A DNA stretch of 64,000 nt from Desulfuromonas thiophila (GCF_900101955.1 NZ_FNAQ01000010.1:1-64000); one strand, 5' to 3'; positions 39,453-47,860 are shown, numbered from the stretch's first letter. The notes: generated by a model not told the origin, from the letters alone. Made by a program: numbers and translations.

Positions 39453-40244
39453 CTAACCTTGCGGCTGCCAGAGCTGCAGCTGTTCGCTGATAAAGGCGAC
39501 ACAATCGGCCTGTGTCTGGCGGGCCTGGGCTGGGCTGGCGACTGTCAGGGGCGCGCCAAAATGGAAGTGAATGGGCCGGTGTGGCTGGATCGGGCCGAAA
39601 TCCTTGATCCAGTGGCCGTTACCCCAAGCGTCGGTTCGCAGGGCGACGGGAATCACGGGGACCCCGGCCTTCTGGGCCAGCTTGATGCCGATGCTGTTGA
39701 ATTGTGCGGCATCAAAGCCGGTGGTGCGGGTGGTTTGGGGAAAGACCACCACCGAAATGCCGGCCGCCAGGCGTTCGCTGCCCTGTTCCAGGACGGTTTT
39801 AAGATCCTCGCGCGGGTTGTCACGCTGAACCACAATGGGGTTGCGTGAGCGCATGACATGCCCGAATACCGGATAGTCAATCAGGCTCTGCTTGACAACA
39901 AAGGTGACCCGCCGGTAAGGAGCGATGAGACAGGGCAACACGAAGGTTTCCAGGGTGCTCATGTGGTTGGCGATGAACACGCAGGGCTGTTGACTGCTTT
40001 GTACATGTTGCAGGCCCTGTAACTGGAACCGGCAACCGCAGGATTCCAACGCCCGCAGGATGGCAAAACTGCTGTGGGCCCAGTCGCCATCGGTATAGAT
40101 CTGCTGGCGGGCCATCCGCGCGGCCTGGGCGACAATCAGCAGGGCACGGCTGTAAAAGCACAGGCTGGGCAGCTGTTGCGCCAGCCAAGAGGGACGGCCT
40201 GGTGGGGAATCATAGCGGCCGTCGGTAAGCGGAACCGTCAACAT
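39453..40244 (-). CDS. PlsC-like acyltransferase with altered motifs
   Basis: 263 residues, ATG with GGGAGG upstream. It has the lysophosphatidate acyltransferase layout, but motif I reads NHMSTLE (His94, Glu99) instead of NHxxxxD, and motif III reads FPQTTRT instead of FPEGTRS. A hydrophobic N-terminal part precedes. It likely transfers acyl chains to a lipid, but the substrate may differ from lysophosphatidate. Confidence 0.8.
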   Translation of the reverse strand: MLTVPLTDGRYDSPPGRPSWLAQQLPSLCFYSRALLIVAQAARMARQQIYTDGDWAHSSFAILRALESCGCRFQLQGLQHVQSSQQPCVFIANHMSTLETFVLPCLIAPYRRVTFVVKQSLIDYPVFGHVMRSRNPIVVQRDNPREDLKTVLEQGSERLAAGISVVVFPQTTRTTGFDAAQFNSIGIKLAQKAGVPVIPVALRTDAWGNGHWIKDFGPIQPHRPIHFHFGAPLTVASPAQARQTQADCVAFISEQLQLWQPQG

Positions 40245-40269
40245 GGGGAAACCTCCCTGGTCGTGAAAA

Positions 40270-40302
40270 AGCCCTGACCGGCAGCAAAAGTGCCGGACAG
40301 GG
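40270..40302 (-). terminator. Terminator after the YIP1-family gene
   Basis: On the minus strand GGCCCTGTCCGGCA and TGCCGGTCAGGGC form a stem with one bulged pair around CTTTTGC, followed by TTTTTC. It ends the YIP1-family message before the acyltransferase gene. Confidence 0.8.
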
Positions 40303-40334
40303 CCGTTAAAAAGTCGGATGGTGCCAGGCGGACG

Positions 40335-40964
40335 CTAACTGCGTGGAGCCGCCTCCTGCACCAGTTCCACTGCCACCGGACAGCAGGACTGGGGCTGGCG
40401 AGCGCGGTATTCCGCCGCGACGGCAAAGAGGGCCAGCAGGGCACAGCCGACCCCAAAAACGGCCCAGGCGGTATTGCTGCCGAGCTGGTAGACTTCAATC
40501 GCAGCGATAACCAGCAGGTAGGCCAGGGCAGCAAACAGCAGCAGGTTGCCCAGATAGGGAATCGCCAGGGCCAGCACTGCCAGGGGCGCCAGAGCACATA
40601 GGTGGGCCACCACGCGGAAGGCGGTCTCCAGCTCACTGTTCCGCCCGAGCAGGCGCATGGCCAGCCACAGCAGGAAGGCGGCAATGTAACTGATGGCCAG
40701 AAGACTCACCGGCACGAACAGAATAGCCGACAGGGCGCGCAGCAGGCCGACACTGGCGCCGTTGGCCATGTGATAAAAGGTTACGAAGATTCTGACCACG
40801 CCGGCCAGCAGGCCGAGGCGAACAATCAGCAACACCGGCTCGGTGAAGCCACCACTTTTTTCCATGTCGCGCAGCTGGGCCGCGGGAGCCAGCAGCATCT
40901 GCCGGATAAAGTCGAGGGTGGCGCGCAGCATGCCGCTGAAGCCACCGGTCGTTTTCTGGTCCAT
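40335..40964 (-). CDS. YIP1-family membrane protein
   Basis: 209 residues with about five membrane helices (SVGLLRALSAILFVPVSLLA, FLLWLAMRLLG, LCALAPLAVLALAIPYLGNL, LLLFAALAYLLVIAAIEVYQ, AWAVFGVGCALLALFAV). N-terminal MLRATLDFIRQMLLAPAAQL fits Yip1-domain proteins. The function in bacteria is unknown. ATG at 40964 has GGAGGG upstream, and a promoter with a possible operator lies at 41072-41102. Confidence 0.75.
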   Translation of the reverse strand: MDQKTTGGFSGMLRATLDFIRQMLLAPAAQLRDMEKSGGFTEPVLLIVRLGLLAGVVRIFVTFYHMANGASVGLLRALSAILFVPVSLLAISYIAAFLLWLAMRLLGRNSELETAFRVVAHLCALAPLAVLALAIPYLGNLLLFAALAYLLVIAAIEVYQLGSNTAWAVFGVGCALLALFAVAAEYRARQPQSCCPVAVELVQEAAPRS

Positions 40965-41071
40965 GGGTTACGCCCTCCTGAAACCGTTGAAATCATGAAC
41001 GGATGAAAGAACCGGACCGACAGCGCCGGCTTTTGTTAAGCCGGACGGGCCTGGGCCCGCAGGTGAATTGC

Positions 41072-41102
41072 TGTATACAATATACAACAACGTTTGATTA
41101 TA
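41072..41102 (-). promoter_or_regulatory. Promoter with GntR-type operator upstream of the YIP1 gene
   Basis: TGTATACAATATACA (41072-41086) matches 13 of 15 positions of the palindrome at the GntR promoter (15518-15532). On the minus strand a perfect -10 TATAAT lies at 41097-41102 with a poor -35 (TGGACG) 17 bases upstream. The palindrome begins about 10 bases downstream of the -10, where a bound repressor would block transcription of the YIP1 gene. Confidence 0.5.
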
Positions 41103-41276
41103 GTAACAAAAGGCAGCAGCGTCCAGCGCTTTTTGCAGCGATTGTCGGCTGCCGGTTCACCACGGCTGGCATGGCTTGAAGCCTGCAGCGGCTCTGTTAT
41201 AACAGGGCGAGAAAGGGCGTCATCTGACGCAGTGTCAGGCCGAAGCATAGACAGTGACTTGATGAGGAGGCAGACG

Positions 41277-41456
41277 ATGAAGATGGACCAGATTCGCGCC
41301 ATTGCCCAGACGCATGGCATCAAGACCGGACGGCTGAAGAAGGCTGATCTGGTGCGGGCCATTCAGCAGGCCGAAGGCAACAGAGCCTGTTTTGCCACAG
41401 GACAGCGTGCCGATTGTGGTCAAACCGGCTGTCTGTGGTGGGAGGATTGCGACTAG
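41277..41456 (+). CDS. SAP-motif small Cys protein
   Basis: 59 residues, ATG at 41277 with GATGAGGAGG upstream. N-terminal MDQIRAIAQTHGIKTGRLKK then ADLVRAIQQAEGN is a SAP/Rho-N-type helix pair that can bind nucleic acid. The C-terminal CFATGQRADCGQTGCLWWED plus a last Cys gives four cysteines, perhaps a metal site. Similar short proteins occur in Geobacter relatives. The function is not known. Confidence 0.8.
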   Translation: MKMDQIRAIAQTHGIKTGRLKKADLVRAIQQAEGNRACFATGQRADCGQTGCLWWEDCD

Positions 41457-41495
41457 CCTGGGCGAGCGCTGTGCCGCCGGAGGGCCGCAAACCGC

Positions 41496-42356
41496 TCAGT
41501 AGATCTTGCGGCGCGAGAAGGTAGAACCGATTACGGTGAAGGTGTTTTCGACAATAAACAGGCTGTGGGGATCGGTGGTGAAGGTGATTTCCTCCAGCCG
41601 TTTCAGCTGGATGTTGTTGGTGACCACCATCAGAACGCGACGTGGCTCCTTTTTATAGGCGCCGGTGCCTTCGAGAAAGGTGGCGCCGATTCTGAGTTTA
41701 GCCATGATCTGGGCTGCAATGGCGTCACTACGCGGGGAAATGATCAGGCACAGCTTGCGCTGGCTGAACAGCGACAGGCTGTACTCAATGCAGACCGAGG
41801 CGACAAAGGCGGCGATCAGCGAGGCGATCACCAGGTCGGTGTCGAGGCTGGCGAAACTGCAGGAAAACAGCAGTAGGTTAAACAGAAAGTAGGTTTTGCC
41901 GACCCCGATGTTGAAGCGCTGGTTGAGGATCACCGCCACCACGTCGAGGCCGCCGTTGGAACCGAGCGAGCGCAGGACAATGCCAGCACCGCTACCCGAG
42001 AGCACTCCGAAGCTGACGGCGGCGTAAAGCTGATCGGTGATGGGCAGTTCCAGCGGCAGCAGCGAATAGGCCAGTGCCACCACCAGCATGGCGACGAAAC
42101 TGTAGCCAAGAAAACGGCGACCGATATAGAGATAGCCCAGCACGAACATCGGAATGTTCAGCAGCAGATACCAGACGCCGGCATCCAACAGGCCGCCATT
42201 GTACTCGATCAGGGCCGCCAGACCAAACAGGCCGCTGGGCACGAAGCCGTGCATGGCGGCGATGCCCTTGTAGCCCAGTGCCTGGAGCAGCGAGCCGCTG
42301 ACGATCAGAAACAGGTTCCAACTCAGGCGGTAATTGAAATCAACTTTGGGGGACAC
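41496..42356 (-). CDS. YitT-family membrane protein
   Basis: 286 residues, GTG start with AAAGGAG upstream. Five to six membrane helices with AALIEYNGGLLDAGVWYLLL and GAGIVLRSLGSNGGLDVVAV, hallmarks of the YitT/DUF161 family. The C-terminal DUF2179 domain (about 215-280) ends with HSLFIVENTFTVIGSTFSRR. The role is unknown, perhaps transport or membrane regulation. Confidence 0.88.
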   Translation of the reverse strand: MSPKVDFNYRLSWNLFLIVSGSLLQALGYKGIAAMHGFVPSGLFGLAALIEYNGGLLDAGVWYLLLNIPMFVLGYLYIGRRFLGYSFVAMLVVALAYSLLPLELPITDQLYAAVSFGVLSGSGAGIVLRSLGSNGGLDVVAVILNQRFNIGVGKTYFLFNLLLFSCSFASLDTDLVIASLIAAFVASVCIEYSLSLFSQRKLCLIISPRSDAIAAQIMAKLRIGATFLEGTGAYKKEPRRVLMVVTNNIQLKRLEEITFTTDPHSLFIVENTFTVIGSTFSRRKIY

Positions 42357-42521
42357 GGCCTTCTCCTTTCGTGGCTGGCCACCAGGGGCAGCTGTTACAG
42401 GGAGAGCGCATGAAGCGGATAAAATTTCTCTGACGCCGTAGGACGTATGGTGACAGGAGACCCCGCTGGGCCCTGGAAGTGGATTGGGACCGCAGCGAAC
42501 AGGGACAAAACGAAAAAGATG

Positions 42522-42557
42522 AAAATAAAAAGGGGGTCAGCTTGTGGCTAACCCCCC
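42522..42557 (-). terminator. Terminator after tRNA-Phe
   Basis: Minus strand: GGGGGTTAGC and GCTGACCCCC (one mismatch) around CACAA, then TTTTTATTTTC. It lies 10 bases after the tRNA-Phe 3' end. Confidence 0.85.
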
Positions 42558-42567
42558 TTGAATTTTC

Positions 42568-42643
<76 letters not shown>

Positions 42644-42655
42644 GATGCGGGGGCA

Positions 42656-42684
42656 GTTATAGCCTGAGCCTGTTGGCCTGTCAA
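42656..42684 (-). promoter_or_regulatory. Promoter of tRNA-Phe
   Basis: Minus strand TTGACA (42679-42684) and TATAAC (42656-42661), 17 bases apart, about 13 bases before the tRNA. Confidence 0.75.
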
Positions 42685-42738
42685 GGATGAAATGTGCTGC
42701 CTGTGGCCCGGTCCGCCAACTTTTTCCGGATTTTTTTC

Positions 42739-42767
42739 TTGTCAGTGGCGGACGCCTGTTCTAACGT
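42739..42767 (+). promoter_or_regulatory. Probable promoter of the DAHP synthase leader
   Basis: TTGTCA (42739-42744) and TAACGT (42762-42767) with 17 bases between. It lies about 60 bases before the leader peptide start and would produce a leader RNA of about 310 bases. Confidence 0.45.
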
Positions 42768-42825
42768 GTCGATCGTTGTGCTGGCGCGCTGTTTGCGTCG
42801 GCAGGTTTGCAGACGAGGTTGTTCG

Positions 42826-42909
42826 ATGCATCACAGCGTTTTTTTCAGCTTTTATTCCTTTTTCTGGTTCGGCTTTAGCAAGCCGTGGGCCCGGGGAGGA
42901 GTTTGCTGA
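42826..42909 (+). CDS. Phe-rich leader peptide
   Basis: 27 codons, ATG at 42826 with GAGG seven bases upstream and stop at 42907-42909. The middle reads VFFSFYSFFWFGF: seven Phe, one Tyr and one Trp in 13 residues, with a second Trp later. This is the make-up of an attenuation leader (compare the E. coli pheA and pheST leaders). It precedes a hairpin and the DAHP synthase gene. Ribosome stalling at Phe codons would sense charged tRNA-Phe. Confidence 0.85.
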   Translation: MHHSVFFSFYSFFWFGFSKPWARGGVC

Positions 42910-42946
42910 GATAGCGCGATGCGCGCCAGACCAGATAAAAACTTCA

Positions 42947-42981
42947 AAAGACCACGGGCAGCACGGCTTCCCGTGGTCTTT
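42947..42981 (+). terminator. Attenuator hairpin before the DAHP synthase gene
   Basis: AAAGACCACGGG (42947-42958) pairs perfectly with CCCGTGGTCTTT (42970-42981) around an 11-base loop, followed by a T-rich run GTGTTTGTG. It is 38 bases after the leader peptide stop and 105 before the gene, the position of a transcription attenuator. The T run is weaker than in standard terminators. Confidence 0.75.
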
Positions 42982-43085
42982 GTGTTTGTGCCTCTCAAGA
43001 GCAGGCGCGATCCCACGGGAAGACCGGAGCAGGCGAGCGTGGTCCCATTCAACCGCCGACAGGCGCACACAAAGGAGAGCAGGAC

Positions 43086-44123
43086 ATGATCATCGTCATG
43101 AAGCAGAAGGTCAGCGCGGAACAGGTGGATGCCGTCAGCCAGCGGATTCGCTCGCTGGGCTATGAGCCCCATATCATTCATGGCGAAAGTCGTGATGTCA
43201 TTGGTGCCGTCGGCGACGAGCGGGGCAAGATGGTGTTGCAGAGTCTCGAATCCATGGCCGGGGTCGAAAAAGTGGTGCCGATTCTCAAGCCCTACAAGCT
43301 GGCCAGCCGCGAGGTTTGCCCGGAGCCGAGCCAGGTGGAGTTGGCGCCTGGTGTGGTTATTGGCGGGGCCGAACTGATCGTTATGGCGGGGCCTTGCTCG
43401 GTGGAGAGCGAGGAGCAGATTGTCTTTACCGCCCAGGCGGTCAAGCGTGCCGGTGCCAGGGTGCTGCGCGGCGGCGCCTTCAAGCCGCGCACCAGTCCCT
43501 ATTCCTTTCAGGGCATGGAGGAAGAGGGCCTGAAGCTGCTTGATCTGGCGCGGCAGGAAACCGGTCTGCCTATTGTGACCGAGGTGGTTAACCCCCGCGA
43601 TGTTGAACTGGTGGCCCGCTATGCCGATATCCTGCAGGTGGGTGCCCGCAATGTGCAGAACTTTGCCCTGCTGAAGATGTTGGGTCAGCTCGACAAGCCG
43701 GTGCTGCTTAAACGCGGCATGGCGACCACCATTCAGGAATACCTGATGAGTGCCGAGTATATTCTGTCCGAGGGTAACCGCCGGGTGGTGCTGTGTGAAC
43801 GCGGCATCCGCACCTTCGAGACGGCTACCCGCAATACCCTGGATATTTCAGCCGTTCCGGTACTTAAGGAGCAGACCCATCTGCCGGTGGTGATCGATCC
43901 GTCTCATGCCACCGGCCACGCCCAGCTGGTACCATCCATGTGTTATGCCGGGGTGGCGGCCGGCTGCGATGGCCTGATCGTTGAGGTGCATCCGACACCG
44001 GAGACCGCTGCCAGCGATGGTCCCCAGTCGTTGCGCCCGGCCGAATTTGCCGATATGATGCTTAAATTGAAACGGTTTGCCGAGGTTGCCGAACGTACCC
44101 TGCCGCAGGTTGGGGGCTGCTGA
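43086..44123 (+). CDS. aroF: 3-deoxy-7-phosphoheptulonate synthase (DAHP synthase, type I beta)
   Basis: 345 residues. It joins phosphoenolpyruvate and erythrose 4-phosphate in the first step of aromatic amino acid synthesis. An N-terminal ferredoxin-like regulatory domain (about 1-70, [20 protein letters not shown]) precedes the barrel. [40 protein letters not shown] and [13 protein letters not shown] are the active-site motifs. ATG follows AAAGGAGAG. Expression is likely tuned by the Phe leader upstream. The gene name is by analogy with this enzyme type. Confidence 0.95.
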   Translation: MIIVMKQKVSAEQVDAVSQRIRSLGYEPHIIHGESRDVIGAVGDERGKMVLQSLESMAGVEKVVPILKPYKLASREVCPEPSQVELAPGVVIGGAELIVMAGPCSVESEEQIVFTAQAVKRAGARVLRGGAFKPRTSPYSFQGMEEEGLKLLDLARQETGLPIVTEVVNPRDVELVARYADILQVGARNVQNFALLKMLGQLDKPVLLKRGMATTIQEYLMSAEYILSEGNRRVVLCERGIRTFETATRNTLDISAVPVLKEQTHLPVVIDPSHATGHAQLVPSMCYAGVAAGCDGLIVEVHPTPETAASDGPQSLRPAEFADMMLKLKRFAEVAERTLPQVGGC

Positions 44124-44158
44124 CCTCGTTGCCAGTCATCGCTGTCTGCGGAGGTTCC

Positions 44159-44440
44159 ATGTTTTTCATCCCCCTGGCCCAACGTGAAAGTATTGCCCTG
44201 GTGGTTCACGCCCTGCGTGCCGCTGCCGGCGAGGCCGATTGTCGCCAGTGTCCGGCCCGCCGGGTTTGCATGAAGCAATGCCTGGTGATTGCCGACTCCA
44301 TTGCCGCCATGCTTGATAATGGCACTCTGCCGGCGCTGGCGGACGAGCCGCAAGATGCTCCGGCCGGTGAGGTGTCGCCCGAGGTGACCAGCATTGGGCC
44401 AGGCAAGGGGCGTAAGCCGCACCTCGAAGTGGTCAAGTGA
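44159..44440 (+). CDS. Small Cys-rich protein of unknown function
   Basis: 93 residues, ATG with GGAGG five bases upstream. The cysteines CRQCPARRVCMKQC at about 27-40 form a C-x2-C-x5-C-x3-C set. No family was recognised. The C-terminal half is low-complexity and Pro/Glu-rich. It lies 35 bases after the DAHP synthase gene and probably shares its message. Confidence 0.7.
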   Translation: MFFIPLAQRESIALVVHALRAAAGEADCRQCPARRVCMKQCLVIADSIAAMLDNGTLPALADEPQDAPAGEVSPEVTSIGPGKGRKPHLEVVK

Positions 44441-44461
44441 AGCCGGCCAGCTGGCAGGAAA

Positions 44462-44491
44462 TTGACAAGCCGGCCGGCCTGATCGTAGAAT
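44462..44491 (+). promoter_or_regulatory. Promoter of serA
   Basis: TTGACA (44462-44467) and TAGAAT (44486-44491) with 18 bases between. It is followed closely by a hairpin in the leader. Confidence 0.7.
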
Positions 44492-44507
44492 AGCGCGCTT
44501 TTTCACC

Positions 44508-44534
44508 GCGCCCGTTTTCAAGCGGGCGCCTTTT
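44508..44534 (+). terminator. Hairpin in the serA leader
   Basis: GCGCCCG (44508-44514) pairs with CGGGCGC (44523-44529) around TTTTCAAG, followed by CTTTTTC. It lies about 17 bases after the predicted transcription start of serA and 40 bases before the ATG. It can stop read-through from the upstream genes, or attenuate serA itself. Confidence 0.7.
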
Positions 44535-44573
44535 TCTGTGTGACCGACTCTGCGAGCCGGGGAAGGAGTCTGC

Positions 44574-46172
44574 ATGAACGTGATCGTTACCGACGAAGTG
44601 TCCGAGGCCGGCCTCGAAACCCTGCGCGGCGATGCGCGTATTCACCTTGATGTGAAGTTGGGCCTGAGTGTCGAGCAGCTGCACGAGGAGATCGGCCGCT
44701 ACGATGCCATCATCACCCGAAGTGGCACCACCGTTGATGCCGCTCTGTTGGCGCGGGCCAGCCGGCTGAAGCTGGTGGCCCGTGCCGGTGTCGGCATTGA
44801 TAATGTCGATGTCGACTGTGCCAGCAGCAAGGGCATCATCGTGGTCAACGCGCCGCTGGGCAACACCAATTCCGCCGCTGAACATACCCTGGCGCTGTTG
44901 CTGTCGCTGTGCCGCAATATCCCCGTTGCCAATGCCAGCCTCAAGAGCGGCGCCTGGAAGCGGGCCCCCTTTACCGGCTTTGAGCTTAAACACCGCACCC
45001 TTGGCATCATCGGCCTGGGCAAGGTCGGTGGGCGGGTGGCGTTGCGCGCCAAGGCTTTCGAGATGAATGTGATCGCCTATGATCCGTATATCTCGGAAAA
45101 ACGCGGTGACGATCTTGGGGTCAAGCTGGTTTCCCTGGAAGATATCGTTCGTTACGCCGATGTGCTGACGGTCCATACACCGCTGAACGACGAAACCCGC
45201 GGCATGATCGGGGCGGAGCATTTCGCCCGCATGAAGGATGGCGTGTTGGTGGTCAATTGTGCCCGTGGTGGCATTATCGACGAGGCCGCCATGCTCGCGG
45301 CACTGGAAAGTGGCAAGGCCGCCGGTGCCGCTTTCGATGTCTGGAGCAGCGAACCGCCGGCCAGCGAGACCCTCAAGGCCCTCATCGGTCATCCGCGCAT
45401 GGTGGTCACGCCCCATCTGGGCGCCAACACCTTCGAGGCGCAGAAGAATGTTGCGGTCGATGTCAGTCGCGAGATCATCAACTATCTTGATGGCAAGCCG
45501 CTGGAGAACGCGGTCAATATTCCGCGTTTCGATCCCGACCTGATGGAGCACATGAAGCCGTTCATGACGCTGGTCAGCACGCTGGGCGAGTTCATCTCTC
45601 AGCTGGCACCGGCCAATCCCGACAAGGTCATCTTCAGTTATACCGGCAAGCTGGCCCGTTTTGATTGCGCGCCCCTGACCGTCTGTGGTCTGGCCGCCCT
45701 GCTCAACCGCCAGACCGAGCAGGATGTCAACATGGTCAATGCCCATATGGTGGCGCGGGAGCGTGGCATCGTGGTCGAGGAGGTGCGTACCACCGAATCG
45801 GAGCTGTTCTCCAATCTGGTGACTCTGACGCTGGAGTCCTCGGCCGGTCGGCGCACCATCGCCGGCACCATGTTCGAAGGTCGTCCCCGTATCGTAAAAA
45901 TGCGTAATTTCAATACCGATTTCAGCCCCGAGGAGCACATGCTGGTGATTCACTACGAAGACCGGCCGGGCCTGATCGGCAAGATCGGCACCATTCTGGG
46001 CGAGGCCCAGGTCAACATCGGCAACATGAATCTCGGCCGGCAGGAAAAGGCCGGCGAGGCCATGGTGGTGCTGTCGGTGGATACCCCGGCGTCGGAAGAG
46101 GCCTTGCGCGCCGTGGCCGAGGCGATTGATGCCCGCTATCTCAAGGCGGTGCACCTGACTGGTGGCGCCTGA
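44574..46172 (+). CDS. serA: D-3-phosphoglycerate dehydrogenase SerA
   Basis: 532 residues, the long form. NAD-binding GIIGLGKVGGRVALRAKAF is at about 145-163, the catalytic region VNCARGGIIDEAAML and HPRMVVTPHLGANTFEAQ with the catalytic His. The C-terminus has the ASB domain (about 320-450) and an ACT domain beginning HYEDRPGLIGKIGTILGEAQ, which may bind serine. It starts serine synthesis. Confidence 0.96.
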   Translation: MNVIVTDEVSEAGLETLRGDARIHLDVKLGLSVEQLHEEIGRYDAIITRSGTTVDAALLARASRLKLVARAGVGIDNVDVDCASSKGIIVVNAPLGNTNSAAEHTLALLLSLCRNIPVANASLKSGAWKRAPFTGFELKHRTLGIIGLGKVGGRVALRAKAFEMNVIAYDPYISEKRGDDLGVKLVSLEDIVRYADVLTVHTPLNDETRGMIGAEHFARMKDGVLVVNCARGGIIDEAAMLAALESGKAAGAAFDVWSSEPPASETLKALIGHPRMVVTPHLGANTFEAQKNVAVDVSREIINYLDGKPLENAVNIPRFDPDLMEHMKPFMTLVSTLGEFISQLAPANPDKVIFSYTGKLARFDCAPLTVCGLAALLNRQTEQDVNMVNAHMVARERGIVVEEVRTTESELFSNLVTLTLESSAGRRTIAGTMFEGRPRIVKMRNFNTDFSPEEHMLVIHYEDRPGLIGKIGTILGEAQVNIGNMNLGRQEKAGEAMVVLSVDTPASEEALRAVAEAIDARYLKAVHLTGGA

Positions 46173-46204
46173 TCCGGTCCGTTCTCCCTGTGTTTGTCAT
46201 CAAC

Positions 46205-46236
46205 AAAAAAGCCGTCCTGCAGGACGGCTTTTTTGT
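46205..46236. terminator. Terminator after serA
   Basis: A perfect inverted repeat AAAAAAGCCGTCCTG / CAGGACGGCTTTTTT with no loop bases beyond the centre. It lies between serA and the convergent sulfite reductase and can act in both directions. Confidence 0.9.
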
Positions 46237-46275
46237 TGGCCTTTATTGGCGCAAGGCAGGTTGTATCTCTGCGGG

Positions 46276-46947
46276 TCAGCCGCCAAAGCTGTCCAGAATC
46301 TCCTTCTGAAAAGCCTCGAAACCCATTTCTTCAACAAATTTGCCCAGGCGGCCCTTGCGGTTGTTTTTAACGAACCATTGCACGATGTGGTCCAGCAGCG
46401 CCAGGGCTTGTTGGTCATCCAGCCCTTCGCTCAGGGCGGCTGACAGGCGGGCACCAGCGCCGCCATTGCCACCGACGCAGACTTTCCAGCCCTTGGGCGT
46501 GCCGATCAGACCGACATCCTTGATGCAGACCTCGGCACAGTCGTTGGCACAGCCGGAGACGCCCATCTTGAATTTCCACGGCAATTCCATGCCGTGATAG
46601 CGCTTGTCGAGTTCCAGCCCGAGGCTGACGGAATCCTGCTGGCCGCGTTTGCAGAAGGTGGTGCCGGGACAGATCTTGACCGAGCGGACGCACATGCCGA
46701 TGGCGGCGCCGGCCGGTTCGTCGAGATCGGCCCAGATGGCATCCAGCTGATCCTCCGGCAGGCCGACGATGGCGATGCGCTGGGCGCTGGTGATCTTGAG
46801 GGCTTGGGCCTGGTATTTTTCTGCCACGTCAGCGATTTTGCGCAGCTGCGCCGGATTGGTGATACCGCCGGGAATGTGGGGCGCGACGGCGTAGGTTTCC
46901 TTGTCGCGTTGCAGGACGGCACCTTTTTCAAGCAGATCTTTTTTCAT
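46276..46947 (-). CDS. Small assimilatory-type sulfite reductase (siroheme)
   Basis: 223 residues. The siroheme-[4Fe-4S] ligands are Cys93 and Cys99 (CPGTTFC) and Cys133 and Cys137 (CANDC), the pattern C-x5-C...C-x3-C. The length fits the single-domain low-molecular-weight sulfite reductases known from Desulfovibrio and Desulfuromonas rather than the large SiR. It probably reduces sulfite or nitrite with six electrons. The donor is not identified. ATG has GAGG upstream. Confidence 0.85.
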   Translation of the reverse strand: MKKDLLEKGAVLQRDKETYAVAPHIPGGITNPAQLRKIADVAEKYQAQALKITSAQRIAIVGLPEDQLDAIWADLDEPAGAAIGMCVRSVKICPGTTFCKRGQQDSVSLGLELDKRYHGMELPWKFKMGVSGCANDCAEVCIKDVGLIGTPKGWKVCVGGNGGAGARLSAALSEGLDDQQALALLDHIVQWFVKNNRKGRLGKFVEEMGFEAFQKEILDSFGG

Positions 46948-47020
46948 GGATTCATGCCTCGCTGAAGTTTGGGGTCAAAAGTTGGGCGTTTTTGCCATGG
47001 ATGAGCTGGCCTGTCAAGAA

Positions 47021-47860
47021 TCAGGGCGTGGTTGCGAACAGTGGCAGCTTACAGGATGGCACCAGTCCGGCCTGCTCGGCGCGCTGCAGCAAGGTGGTTA
47101 CCGCCAGCTCACCCTCGGCGCCCAGGTCGCGCGAAAAGGCGTTGACGTACAGGGCGATGTGCTGACGCGTTACCTGCTCCGACAGTTCCTGGGCGTGCTG
47201 GCGGATGTAGTCGGCTGACGCCTGGGGCTGGCTGTAAGCGAAGTCGACACTGGCCCGCAGGGCGGTCTCGATTTGGTGGATCAGCTCCGTCGGCAGATTG
47301 CGGCGTGCCAGAATGCCGCCCAACGGTATTGGCAGACCGGTCTGTTCTTCCCACCACTGGCCGAGATCCGCCAGGGCCTGCAAGCCCTGGTCGGCATAGG
47401 TGAAGCGCGATTCGTGGATGATGACGCCGGCCGCAGCCTGGTTCTGCAGCAGGGCCGGCAGAATGTGGTCGAAGGGCAGCACCCGGGTGCGGTAACGTCC
47501 GGCGCCAAACAGCTGCAACAGCAGGCTGGCGGTGGTCAGCTCGCCGGGAATCAGAATCTGCTGGCCGGTCAGGGAACTCAGGGTCTGACCCGGCTGTGCT
47601 ACCAGCAGCGGGCCACAGCCGCGCCCCAGCGCGCCACCGCTGCGCAGCAGCACATAATCGCGGCGCAAATGACCCAGGGCGTGGTAGGACACCTTGGTCA
47701 GATCCAGCACGCCCTGCAGGGCCAGCCGGTTGAGGGTTTCGACATCCTCCAGCTGAACCCTGAACTCAACGTCGGGACAGGTCACCAGACCATGAATCAG
47801 GGCGTGAAAGATAAAGGTATCGTTGGGGCAGGGGGAAAATCCCAGACGCACAGACGGCAT
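47021..47860 (-). CDS. mqnD: 1,4-dihydroxy-6-naphthoate synthase MqnD
   Basis: 279 residues with a periplasmic-binding-protein-like fold. N-terminal LGFSPCPNDTFIFHALIHG and DVETLNRLALQG are MqnD signatures, as is GVIIHESRFTYADQGL. It cleaves cyclic dehypoxanthinyl futalosine to give 1,4-dihydroxy-6-naphthoate in menaquinone synthesis. It lies 6 bases after mqnB. Confidence 0.93.
   Translation of the reverse strand: MPSVRLGFSPCPNDTFIFHALIHGLVTCPDVEFRVQLEDVETLNRLALQGVLDLTKVSYHALGHLRRDYVLLRSGGALGRGCGPLLVAQPGQTLSSLTGQQILIPGELTTASLLLQLFGAGRYRTRVLPFDHILPALLQNQAAAGVIIHESRFTYADQGLQALADLGQWWEEQTGLPIPLGGILARRNLPTELIHQIETALRASVDFAYSQPQASADYIRQHAQELSEQVTRQHIALYVNAFSRDLGAEGELAVTTLLQRAEQAGLVPSCKLPLFATTP

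Noticed and set aside
44433-46154. Long antisense frame over serA
   Set aside because: 573 codons open on the minus strand but entirely within the conserved serA gene. The length results from GC-rich third positions and no protein family is recognisable.
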